64,000 bases of DNA, from assembly GCF_008923725.1 (NCBI RefSeq), contig NZ_WBPF01000006.1, positions 62,001 to 126,000 on the forward strand, in the 5' to 3' direction. This document shows, in pieces, positions 20,698-29,500 of this stretch (position 1 is the first letter of the stretch; the number at the start of each line of letters is the position of its first letter). The notes below the pieces were generated by a model, which worked only from the letters and a program-made list of their open reading frames with translations, did not search any database and was not told the DNA's origin. Made by a program: the position numbers and the translations under genes. The DNA is from Bacillus sp. CH140a_4T. Its GTDB lineage: Bacteria > Bacillota > Bacilli > Bacillales > Bacillaceae_G.

Positions 20698-20854
20698 ATA
20701 AAGTGAAACTTTAATCAGTAGGGGTTTTCTTCATCCCCACTGATTATCAGCCCTCACCAATCGGACTTTTATGGGCAGCCCGACCCCCACCTAACTTCTT
20801 TGCTTTCGCTGAATTTTGAGGTGGGGGTCTTACTGCCCATTAAAGCGGGATAAA
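20698..20854. mobile_element. bcr1-like repeat element with 5-bp target duplication
   Basis: A 147-base insert lies between two ATAAA copies (20698-20702 and 20850-20854). It contains two strong hairpins: one at 20714-20744 (ATCAGT-A-GGGG paired with CCCCACTGAT) and one at 20771-20840 (outer arms ATGGGCAG/CTGCCCAT, inner arms GACCCCCACCT/AGGTGGGGGTC). Size, GC-rich stems and the TTTAT/ATAAA duplication fit the bcr1 repeat described for the B. cereus group. It has no open reading frame, so any movement would need a transposase in trans. It sits between plcR and the nprB fragment. Confidence 0.75.
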
Positions 20855-21078
20855 TTATAGAAAATTCGCCCGTGCTTTCATTGCATTCGGTCTCCTTTAT
20901 CCTTTATCAACAGAAGTTATTCACAACCAATAACTAGATAGAAATGAAATAAAAGTTGAAATTTCTCAGCCTAGTTTAACGATTTGAAAATTAACACAAC
21001 CTCAAAATGATACAAATAAATATGGTAAAAAAGTATTTAAAGGATGATATAAAAGAGGCGAAAGCTCAACAAGAGTGA

Positions 21079-21414
21079 GTGACAACGGAAATGAATATAG
21101 ATTCCCAACCTACAAATAAAGAAACAAAAGAAAATCAAACCGAAGTTCACCTTGCACAAACTTACAAAAACTATAAAGTATATAATCAAGATTTCATTGT
21201 AAAAGTAGATAAAAATGGAGTAATTACAACTGTTAGTGGAAAATTCGTCCAAAATACAGACCGACAACCTAATCTAACTATAACAAATTTTTTGTCGAAA
21301 AATGAAGTAAAATCTAAATTACACGATATACTTCAAATTCCGAGCGATTCAACTGAGATGGAATTCTCTATTGAAATGATTGTTCATAAGAAAAAAGAAG
21401 TTCACCAATTATAA
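21079..21414 (+). pseudogene. Remnant of an M4 neutral protease propeptide (probable nprB fragment)
   Basis: A 111-codon open frame without a signal peptide. Residues 27-60 (LAQTYKNYKVYNQ, then VKVDKNGVITTVSGK) resemble the FTP part of thermolysin-type propeptides, and the rest resembles the start of the PepSY-like part. No catalytic HEXXH domain follows before the next gene. In other B. cereus group strains the full nprB protease gene stands divergent from plcR at this place, so this is most likely its decayed N-terminal remnant. No obvious ribosome site precedes the ATG. A short functional gene is possible but less likely. Confidence 0.6.
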
Positions 21415-21426
21415 GTAAACTTCTTT

Positions 21427-22029
21427 TCATATCCATCCCTTTTCTTCCGCAATTGTAATTGCCTCAATTCTATTTTTCGCATCAAGTTTCGTTAATACTT
21501 CAGAAATATAATTACGTACTGTACCAGGTGAAAGATAAAGTGCCTTCGCAATTTCATTTGCCGTCTTTCCTTCTTTCGCAAGTAACAATACTTCTTTTTC
21601 ACGATCTGATAGTGGATTTTGCTCCTGCCATAAACCGAACATTAAATCTTGAGAGATTTCTCGCTTTCCTTTCACCACATTACGAATCGATGCAGCTAAA
21701 TCTTCGCTTGGGCTATCTTTTAATAAATATCCGTGCACGCCAGCTTTCATTGCTCTCTCAAAATATCCAGGGCGCGCAAATGTTGTTAAAATCATTACCT
21801 TACATGCTGATTTTTCTTTCTTTAACGTTTCCGCAACATCTAATCCGCTTTGAATTGGCATTTCAATATCCATAATACTTACATCAGGTTGTAGCGATTC
21901 AATTAGTTTTAGCGCCTCTTCCCCGTTCGCAGCTTGCCCAATTACTTCAATATCATCTTCTAGATCAAGTAGGGCCCCTAATGCACCACGAAGCATCCGC
22001 TGATCTTCTGCAATAATAATTCGAATCAT
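21427..22029 (-). CDS. yvfU: NarL/DesR-type response regulator (YvfU-like)
   Basis: A 200-residue two-component regulator. The receiver domain has Asp pocket IIIAEDQ, phosphoacceptor Asp in VSIMDIEMP and Lys in YLLKDSP. The LuxR-type HTH is at the C-terminus (LSDREKEVLLLAKEGKTANEIA, then GTVRNYISEVLTKLDAKNRIEA). It looks very like DesR of B. subtilis, but the operon layout (ABC ATPase, permease, kinase, regulator) is that of yvfRSTU. Its start overlaps the kinase stop by four bases, so the two are translationally coupled. Confidence 0.88.
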   Translation of the reverse strand: MIRIIIAEDQRMLRGALGALLDLEDDIEVIGQAANGEEALKLIESLQPDVSIMDIEMPIQSGLDVAETLKKEKSACKVMILTTFARPGYFERAMKAGVHGYLLKDSPSEDLAASIRNVVKGKREISQDLMFGLWQEQNPLSDREKEVLLLAKEGKTANEIAKALYLSPGTVRNYISEVLTKLDAKNRIEAITIAEEKGWI

Positions 22030-23156
22030 GCCCTCACCTCATCTTTTCCTGTTCGAATAACAACTGGTACTTTTACTATTAATAGTGTCCCTGGATTGAT
22101 CGTACCCAGTTCAACAAACCCATCAATAAGAGCGATGCGCTCCTTCATACCACGAATGCCATTTCCATCTTGGTTTTGATTTGCTAAACCGATTCCGTTA
22201 TCTTCTACTTTCAAAATCAGCTCGCCTTGCGATTCTAATACAGAAACTGTACACTTTGTCGCCTTACTATGTTTTACAACATTCGTAACAGCCTCGCGTA
22301 AACACATCCCAACAATGTTTTGCTCAATTGGTGATAACGAACTCGAACTTGCTTCCTGCTTCACTTCTAATTCGATATTGGCAGCTTGTAGGATCGCTTT
22401 TATTTGCTCGATCTCTTCTTCTACTGTAATCATACGCATATCAGAAATTAATTCCCTTAGCTGCTTTAATGCCGTGCGAGATGTTTGCGTAATTTCCTTT
22501 GCTTCCGCACTTGCGCGCTCCGGATTTTTAACAATTAACTTCTCCACGAGCTGACTTTTTAACGTAATAAGAGATAGTGTATGCCCCAACGTATCATGAA
22601 GATCTCTTGCAATTCGCTGCCGCTCTTCACGTTTTACTAAGTCTTTAATTTGCTCGTTTGCTTCGTTTAATTGATTCTTTAACACCTTTTTTTGATTAAA
22701 ATTACGCATTCCGAATGGTGTAAGGATCATTAAAATAAACATTGGAACGATATTTACTAAACTTGTAGTTGTTAGTTGATTCACATTTACAAATACAAAC
22801 GCTCCAAGCATTACAACTAACAAACATAGTAGTACCCGAAATACTTTCGTACTTGGTGCAAATCCCATCGCACTTGCCGTGAAAAATCCAAAGAATATCA
22901 TGAAAGGATTGTAAAATAAAGCAAATAAAAAAATGAGTACCATTTGAATACATGCCCAAAAAACAAACGTCCTCTGCACAAAATAAAGCTGACGGTATGT
23001 GATGATGAAAACTATCAACATACCGCTTCCGATTACAAGCTTCCACCCTGACGCCTGCGATAAATGGTAAATTGGAAATAATAAATATACGAGAAACATA
23101 TACGGGAAGAAACCCATATGTTTCGGAAAAATCTCAATCCTCTTCTTCTCTATCAT
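22026..23156 (-). CDS. yvfT: Membrane sensor histidine kinase, DesK/YvfT type
   Basis: A 376-residue HPK7-family kinase. Five to six hydrophobic helices occupy residues 12-155, with almost no external domain, so it probably senses the membrane or the partner transporter. A coiled linker leads to the HisKA_3 dimerisation motif RQRIARDLHDTLGHTLSLI (phosphoacceptor His near residue 188). The ATPase domain follows, with REAVTNVVKHSKA, VEDNGIGL and GNGIRGMKERI. It is joined to the permease gene upstream with no gap and overlaps the response regulator gene by four bases. Confidence 0.88.
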   Translation of the reverse strand: MIEKKRIEIFPKHMGFFPYMFLVYLLFPIYHLSQASGWKLVIGSGMLIVFIITYRQLYFVQRTFVFWACIQMVLIFLFALFYNPFMIFFGFFTASAMGFAPSTKVFRVLLCLLVVMLGAFVFVNVNQLTTTSLVNIVPMFILMILTPFGMRNFNQKKVLKNQLNEANEQIKDLVKREERQRIARDLHDTLGHTLSLITLKSQLVEKLIVKNPERASAEAKEITQTSRTALKQLRELISDMRMITVEEEIEQIKAILQAANIELEVKQEASSSSLSPIEQNIVGMCLREAVTNVVKHSKATKCTVSVLESQGELILKVEDNGIGLANQNQDGNGIRGMKERIALIDGFVELGTINPGTLLIVKVPVVIRTGKDEVRA

Positions 23157-23891
23157 TTATACCGCTTCCTGTCTTTTTCTTATATATATTGATATTACAA
23201 CAAATATAAGGAAATAACCTCCTAATACCGCGATATTTTCCCAACCAACTGATTTTCCAGCTACAATATCCCATGCACCGCTTCCGAAGTGGTACGTTGG
23301 TGTCCATTCACCGATAGATCTTAATATTTTCGGGAATACTTCAATTGGCATCCATAGACCACCAATTACAGCTAGACTCATATTTAAAATATTTGCTAAA
23401 CCTGCTGCTGCATCCGCCTTCTTAATAGAACCTATTACTGTTCCTAATGCTAAAAATGGTGTTACACCTAACAACAACCATAATCCAGCACCAATCCATT
23501 GTCCTACTGTTAACTCAACATGATTAATTAATATCCCTGCGATAAAGATAACTAAGATTGAAAAAGCATTCACTACTGTTTGAGCGATGATTTTGGCTGT
23601 TATATATGCCCCCTCTGGCAGCGGTGTAATTTTCAACAAATGTGTCCACCCGTGCCCCTTTTCCTGAGAAATCCTTACACCAAAACTAAAAAGTGCCGTC
23701 CCTACAATACTGAACGTCGCCATTGAGATTAAATAATGTGCTTTCCACGCATCTCCGTTTTGTGGCACTTGAATAACATTTGTGAAAATATAGTAAAACA
23801 TAACCGGCATTAGTAATGAGAAAAAGATAAACAATTTATTACGAAACGTACGTAAAATTTCTATTTTGCATTGCATCCATAAAGCTCTCAT
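23157..23891 (-). CDS. yvfS: ABC transporter permease, ABC-2 type (YvfS-like)
   Basis: A 244-residue membrane protein with six hydrophobic segments in the ABC-2 arrangement: one near residue 20, then pairs around 55-125, then 135-200, and a last one near 220. The conserved loop before the penultimate helix (MSLAVIGGLWMPIEVFPKILR, split by GG) is typical of the ABC-2 export family. It pairs with the ATPase gene that overlaps it by four bases. The substrate is unknown; drugs, lipids or peptides are usual for such systems with a dedicated two-component pair. Confidence 0.85.
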   Translation of the reverse strand: MRALWMQCKIEILRTFRNKLFIFFSLLMPVMFYYIFTNVIQVPQNGDAWKAHYLISMATFSIVGTALFSFGVRISQEKGHGWTHLLKITPLPEGAYITAKIIAQTVVNAFSILVIFIAGILINHVELTVGQWIGAGLWLLLGVTPFLALGTVIGSIKKADAAAGLANILNMSLAVIGGLWMPIEVFPKILRSIGEWTPTYHFGSGAWDIVAGKSVGWENIAVLGGYFLIFVVISIYIRKRQEAV

Positions 23892-24790
23892 GCGATTCCC
23901 TCCTCCTGATTTGCGACAAACTGTTCAAATGCTTCATCAAGACTTCCACGTTCCACTGAAATATCTGTTACAGGTAAATTCTTTTGATAAATTGATTTTA
24001 AAGTTGCATCTGTATCTTCAGTTGTTAAAGTGAAGTGCCCTTCGTTTGATTGTACTTCTGTTACTTTTGGTAACTCTTTTAGTAATTTTGCAGGAATATT
24101 TTCCTTCGAATAAAACTTGATTGTTTTTCGAGAAATCGTCGCCTTCATCTCATCTGGTGTACCATCTGCGATAATCTTTCCATTTGCAAATAATAAAATA
24201 CGATTCGCCAAGGCATCTGCTTCTTCTAAATAGTGCGTCGTTAAAATAATTGTTTTCCCTTCACTTGCTAACTTTCGAATTGTTTCCCAAAACATTCTTC
24301 GAGACGTAATATCCATTCCAACTGTCGGCTCATCTAAAAATAGCAAATCTGGATTTCCTGCAAGTGCGAGTGCAAAATTTAACCTTCTTTTTTGACCACC
24401 TGATAATTTCTCACATCTTTGCTTTCGCTCTGATTCTAAATTTGATAACTGTAGTAACGTTTCTTTCGCTACCGGATTCGTATAATAACTACGGAATAAC
24501 TCAATCGCCTCTTCTACTGTAATGCTATCAATGACACTTACTTCTTGTAACATCGCACCGAAACTATTACGAACGTCCCTATGCTTTGGACTCTTTCCAA
24601 ATATAGAAACATTTCCTTCCGTCGGATCCTTTAATCCAAGCATCATCGACATCGTCGTCGTTTTCCCTGCACCATTTGGTCCAAGTAGTGCTACGATTTC
24701 TCCCTTATTTACATGAAATGAAACGTTATTTACTGCACTTTTATGTTTAAATGTTTTAGAAACACCATTTACTTCAATAATCTTTTCCAT
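23888..24790 (-). CDS. yvfR: ABC transporter ATP-binding protein (YvfR-like)
   Basis: A 300-residue ATPase. It has Walker A GPNGAGKTT near residue 38, Q-loop, signature LSGGQKRR near 130, Walker B LLFLDEPTVGMD near 153 and the switch histidine in TTHYLEEAD. A C-terminal extension of about 80 residues with beta structure follows, common in ABC-2 exporters. It is the first gene of the yvfRSTU-like operon. Upstream lie a TACAAT -10 (24821-24826) and two dyads (24851-24864 and 24873-24886) that could bind the operon's own response regulator. Confidence 0.9.
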   Translation of the reverse strand: MEKIIEVNGVSKTFKHKSAVNNVSFHVNKGEIVALLGPNGAGKTTTMSMMLGLKDPTEGNVSIFGKSPKHRDVRNSFGAMLQEVSVIDSITVEEAIELFRSYYTNPVAKETLLQLSNLESERKQRCEKLSGGQKRRLNFALALAGNPDLLFLDEPTVGMDITSRRMFWETIRKLASEGKTIILTTHYLEEADALANRILLFANGKIIADGTPDEMKATISRKTIKFYSKENIPAKLLKELPKVTEVQSNEGHFTLTTEDTDATLKSIYQKNLPVTDISVERGSLDEAFEQFVANQEEGIA

Positions 24791-24850
24791 CTCTCCACCC
24801 CCGCTGTTTCTTATATTTACATTGTACGTTTTGGAAAACTTAGGAAACAG

Positions 24851-24886
24851 TATGATGCGTCATAACATCAATATGACAATTGTCAT
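24851..24886. promoter_or_regulatory. Paired dyads upstream of the yvfR-like operon (possible YvfU site)
   Basis: TATGATGCGTCATA and, nine bases away, the perfect palindrome ATGACAATTGTCAT share ATGA/TCAT half sites. They lie just upstream of a TACAAT -10 that has no good -35, the usual layout of an activator-dependent promoter. Binding by the DesR-like regulator of the operon is inferred from position only. Confidence 0.45.
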
Positions 24887-24995
24887 GTATTCCTTATGAG
24901 AGGAATCAACCCACATACCGCAAGCGAGTAGCAGGACGAAAATAAACATGATACAATCGGATAAGATATATATTCGAGGAAGGACAGTGGTTTTC

Positions 24996-25742
24996 ATGAT
25001 TATTCGTAATGAACAGGATTTAGAAGGCTTACGAAAAATCGGCCGCATCGTTGCGCTTGCACGTGAAGAAATGAAAAAAGAAGCGAAGCCAGGTATGACA
25101 ACGAAAGAGCTTGATTTGATCGGTAAAAAAGTATTAGATGAGCACGGTGCTATCTCTGCACCTGAAAAAGAATATGATTTCCCTGGTGTAACTTGCATTA
25201 GTGTGAACGAAGAAGTTGCTCATGGTATTCCAGGAGATCGCGTATTAAAAGACGGCGACTTAGTAAACGTCGACGTATCTGCTGCACTTGATGGCTATTA
25301 TGCAGATACAGGTATTTCATTTGTACTTGGAGAAGATGAAGCAAAAGAAAAGCTTTGCCAAGCAGCTGTTGATGCATTTTGGGCAGCAATGAAAAAGGTG
25401 AAAGCTGGTTCAAAGCAAAATCAAATTGGTCGTGCTGTTTCAAACTTTGCACATAAAAATGGATACAATGTGATTCAAAATTTAACTGGTCACGGCATTG
25501 GTCTTAGCTTACATGAAGCACCAAATCACATTTTAAGCTACTTTGATCCAATGGATAGTGCACTTCTAAAAGATGGTCTTGTTATCGCTGTAGAGCCATT
25601 CATTTCTATGAAAGCTGATCATATTATCGAGCGCGGTGACGATGGTTGGACATTCGTTACACCTGACAAAAGCCTTGTTGCACAATGTGAACATACAGTT
25701 GTTGTAACACGCGGCGAACCGATAATCTTAACAGAAATATAA
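24996..25742 (+). CDS. map: Methionine aminopeptidase type I (second copy)
   Basis: Removes the initiator methionine from nascent proteins. The 248-residue protein has the pita-bread fold and the five metal ligands: two aspartates in VNVDVSAALDGYYADTGISF, His in GHGIGLSLHEAP, Glu in AVEPFIS and Glu in CEHTVVV. It resembles B. subtilis YflG rather than the ribosomal-operon Map. ATG at 24996 (MIIRNEQDLEGL) fits the family start, though the GAGGAAGGA site is 11 bases away; a GTG three codons upstream is the alternative. A terminator follows. Confidence 0.92.
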   Translation: MIIRNEQDLEGLRKIGRIVALAREEMKKEAKPGMTTKELDLIGKKVLDEHGAISAPEKEYDFPGVTCISVNEEVAHGIPGDRVLKDGDLVNVDVSAALDGYYADTGISFVLGEDEAKEKLCQAAVDAFWAAMKKVKAGSKQNQIGRAVSNFAHKNGYNVIQNLTGHGIGLSLHEAPNHILSYFDPMDSALLKDGLVIAVEPFISMKADHIIERGDDGWTFVTPDKSLVAQCEHTVVVTRGEPIILTEI

Positions 25743-25746
25743 AATT

Positions 25747-25799
25747 AAAAATGACCGTTTTTTAGAATTTTTCTACTAAAACGGTCATTTTTAATTTTT
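25747..25799 (+). terminator. map terminator
   Basis: AAAAATGACCGTTTT and its complement around an AT-rich loop, followed by TTTTT, directly after the map stop. Confidence 0.8.
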
Positions 25800-26359
25800 G
25801 GAAAATATTTGTTAAACCGCTGTTGAACTCTTTATCATTTAAGTATATAATCTTTAGCGAAGGTTATTCATAATCATCTTCAAGAGAAGATAACACTATT
25901 ATCAAAAGGGATACCTTCTTTTTTCATATGTAAAACAGCTTCAAAAATGACCGCAGTAATGATTTAGTCGAATATTATAAATAACTTATATTCCACTAAA
26001 TCCGAAAAGGAACTGTACCATCTTAACTTCGGTCCACAAATTGTACAACTCTCTCTAGGCAAAAAGTTAATTTTCATAAATGTAATAAGTGACATTCTTA
26101 AGATACAATTATCTCAATTTCATATTACATAAATGAATATTTTCAAAGTGCATATTGTCTTCAACCTAACCAAAATCAACCCTATTCAGATTTTTTCCAC
26201 ACAATTTTAAAGCAAAAAACAAACTTTTAACTTGGGATACATTACTTTGGTTAGCATGTATCGTAAAACTTACCTTTATGACTATCCAGTTCATAACACA
26301 TTCACAAGAAAATGCTCTTGTATATAAAGGTCTGATATCGTTCCTTTTATCAGCATACT

Positions 26360-26378
26360 TTCGACATATTTTGTCGAA
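26360..26378. promoter_or_regulatory. Dyad of two perfect Spo0A boxes upstream of the adhesin gene
   Basis: TTCGACATATTTTGTCGAA contains the Spo0A box TGTCGAA in both orientations, separated by five bases, about 190 bases upstream of the start codon. Two exact 7-base boxes in mirror arrangement suggest Spo0A~P control of this surface protein. Whether it activates or represses cannot be read. Confidence 0.6.
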
Positions 26379-26505
26379 TTATGTATATTCCAGATTTTTA
26401 CGTTACTTTATATATGCCTTTGATTAAACATCTATTCTGTCAGAGAACGTACATAGAAACGGAGGGATAGTAGCAACAAATACTTTATAACAATTAACTT
26501 TTTTT

Positions 26506-26550
26506 ATATTCCATTTGTTCATGTGGAATATATTCCTCAGTGAACAAATG
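26506..26550 (+). promoter_or_regulatory. Nested and competing inverted repeats in the adhesin 5' leader
   Basis: A perfect 10-base pair of arms, CATTTGTTCA (26512-26521) and TGAACAAATG (26541-26550), encloses the 12-base palindrome GGAATATATTCC (26525-26536). A second pair, ATATTCCA (26506-26513) and TGGAATAT (26524-26531), overlaps both and cannot form at the same time. The region ends 8 bases before the AAAGGAGG ribosome site, so a fold could influence translation start; it could equally be a protein operator. Confidence 0.5.
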
Positions 26551-26569
26551 AATGTTCAAAGGAGGCAAA

Positions 26570-29500
26570 ATGAAAAAACTTTTCAATATATGTTTAATTG
26601 TATTTGTACTATTTTCACAGTTTATTAGTTTCCCGTACAATCAGGCAAAAGCTGAGACTTTAAAGGAAACTTCATTATTTGACACTGTTGAGATGAAAGA
26701 TGCAACGGATCACATTATTGATGAAGCAAAAAATCCTAACAACTTAATAAAGATAGGATCAACCATTCAAGTAGAATATGCTTGGTCAATAAAGGATCAA
26801 CAAGTTGTACATGCAAACGATACAGCAGTAATTCAAATACCACTTGCATTAAAAGTATCTAAAGATTTGCAAGGAGATTTAGTAACAGATCAAAAAAATA
26901 TTGGTCAATATTTTATAACAGCTAACGATAATAAATTAAAACTAATATTTAATGATCAAGTAGAAAATTCGAAAGATGCTAAAGGAAAAATTAAAGTTGA
27001 TGCTGTGTTTAACCCAACTTTAAAAACTGAGGAAAAATCAGTTCAAATTGCTTTTCCTTTAGGGACACTGGTTCAGCCTATAACAGTTCCTATTCAAGTA
27101 GAAAATTCTAAAGAAGATGGCACCAAACAAGATACTAATAAACAAGTACAAGATCGAGTAGGTAAACCTGTTACTGATAACCCGGAGCAAGATTCAGCAA
27201 CTAAACCTGCTACTGACAACCCAGAACAAAACCCAGCAACTAAACCTGTTACTGATAATCCAGAACAAAACCCAGCAACTAAACCTGTTACTGATAATCC
27301 AGAGCAAGATTCAGCAACTAAACCTGCTACTGATAATCCAGAGCAAGATTCAGCAACTAAACCTGCTACTGACAACCCAGAACAAAAGCTAGCAAACGAT
27401 CCTGCTGAGAATACAAATTCAGGTCCAAAGCAAATAACAACAAACATTTTAACGGGTGTAAAGTTAACGGACAAAGACGGAAAACCATTTACAGAGGATA
27501 ACCGTCCAAGTACAGATTCCCCTGCCAATATTGAGTTTACATGGGAACTTTTAAAATCAATGAATGTGAAAAGCGGAGATTACTATATTTTTGATCTTCC
27601 TAAACACTTTAAAATTTACAATACAATTAACAGTCCTTTATACGATAGTGAAAACAATCCAATTGGTAATTTTACTGTTACAAAAGATGGAAAAGTCACG
27701 ATGACATTCAACGATTATGTTGAAGAACATCCAGATGTTGTTGGTAACCTACAATTAAAGACAGAATTTAATAAGGCTGAAATTAAAGGTACAACAACAC
27801 AAGAAATTCCTTTCCCAATTAAAGATAAAGATGTTTCTATTACAGTTGACTTTAAGCCTACTGTACAAACAACTACGAATAAAAAAGGGTTACCTGATAG
27901 ACCAATTAATACAAATGAAATTAATTGGACAGTAGAGATGAACAAAACGAAAGAAACTCTTAAAAACGCTGTTTTTAAAGATAACATCCCACAGGGTACA
28001 AGTTTAAATAAGGATTCTATTAAAGTTTACTATTTAGAAGTTGATGTTAACGGGAACACAACACGTGGTAAAGAAGCTGATCCAGCAGATTACAAGATTA
28101 TTTCATCAGATGGCTCAAAATTGGAGATTGCTTTTAAAGATTCTATCAATAAAGCGTATCAAATTGAATATGCTACAAAAATTACTGATGAAAACGTAAA
28201 AAGCTTCCAAAATAACGTTACGATAACGAGTGATAATCAAAAGCAACAAAACGCAAGCTCTACTGTAACGGTCTCTCGTGGTACACATTTAAACAAAACA
28301 AGTAAATATGATCCAAAGACGCAAACAATTGAATGGACAATTACTTACAACGGTGATCAAAAAAATATCAAAAAAACAGATGCACTTTTAAAAGATATTT
28401 TTGACGATACACATGAACTAGATGCAAATTCTATCGTTGTGAAGAACGCTTCATACGATGATAAAGGAAGACTTGTAACGGGCGACACTGTTAATAATTA
28501 CACTGTAAGTAACAAGAAAAATGGATTCGATTTACAGTTTAATGAGGATATTAATAGTGCTTATGTAATTACCTATAAAACAAAGCCAACTGATAATGTC
28601 ATAAAAGATGGAAAAGTAAAAAATACAGTTACGGCTGATAATGACTCAAGTAAAGAAAATGAGGCTAGCTTCCAGCAGCAAAATATTATTAAATCTAATA
28701 ATAAAGCTGAAACAAACTATAAAGACAAAACAACAACCTGGACAATTACGGTAAATAATAACAACTATCCATTAAACAACGCGATTATTACGGATACCTT
28801 TGACCATGGTGGATTACAATTAAAAGATAAAAAACTAGAAATTAAAGACGGAGATTATACCCTTCAAGCTGGGACTGATTATGTTTTAGATGTAACAGAT
28901 AAAGGTTTCACAATTACCCTTATAGGTACATATCAGTCTAATATGACAAAGACATTAGTCGTAAAATATACGACAGACTTTGACTATACAAAATTAGAAA
29001 GTGGTAAAACTTCATTTAAAAATACAGGTAACCTATCTTGGATAGATGCAGGGTCCAATCCACAATCAAATAAAGTTGAAGCGGAATTTGATCCTGATAC
29101 TTTCACAAAGGCGAATGGATATAAATACGGTTCTTATAACGCCCAAACGAAAGAAATCACTTGGGTAATAGGTTTTAATTATAATAATGTTGAGATTAAA
29201 GATCCATATGTTATAGACGTAATACAAGATAAACAAAAGTTAGTACCAGGATCAATTGAAGTGCGCCATATGATTTTAAATGGAAGCCCAGATAATGCAA
29301 GACCTGGTGATGCTGTACCAATTGAGCAGTATGAACTTGAAGAACCTACAGATAAAAATAAAAACACCCTACAGGTTCATTTCAAACAATCAATTAATTC
29401 ACCTTACTATATTATCTTTAAAACAAGCCTCGATGGTGAACTTATCCAAGGCACCTACAAAAACGAGGCAGAGTTAAAAGATGGCTCTAAAATTGTAAAT

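Larger units (their letters stand above)
25800..26569 (+). promoter_or_regulatory. Long noncoding leader/promoter region of the giant adhesin gene
   Basis: Some 770 bases without a credible gene on either strand. The DNA is very AT rich. The distal part shows nothing recognisable. The proximal part holds a dyad of two Spo0A boxes (26360-26378), an AT-rich stretch with several possible -10 boxes (26400-26420) and nested inverted repeats next to the ribosome site (26506-26550). No PlcR box was found here. Confidence 0.6.

Noticed and set aside
27094-27528. 144-codon antisense frame in the adhesin
   Set aside because: It arises from the 39-base tandem repeat read on the other strand.
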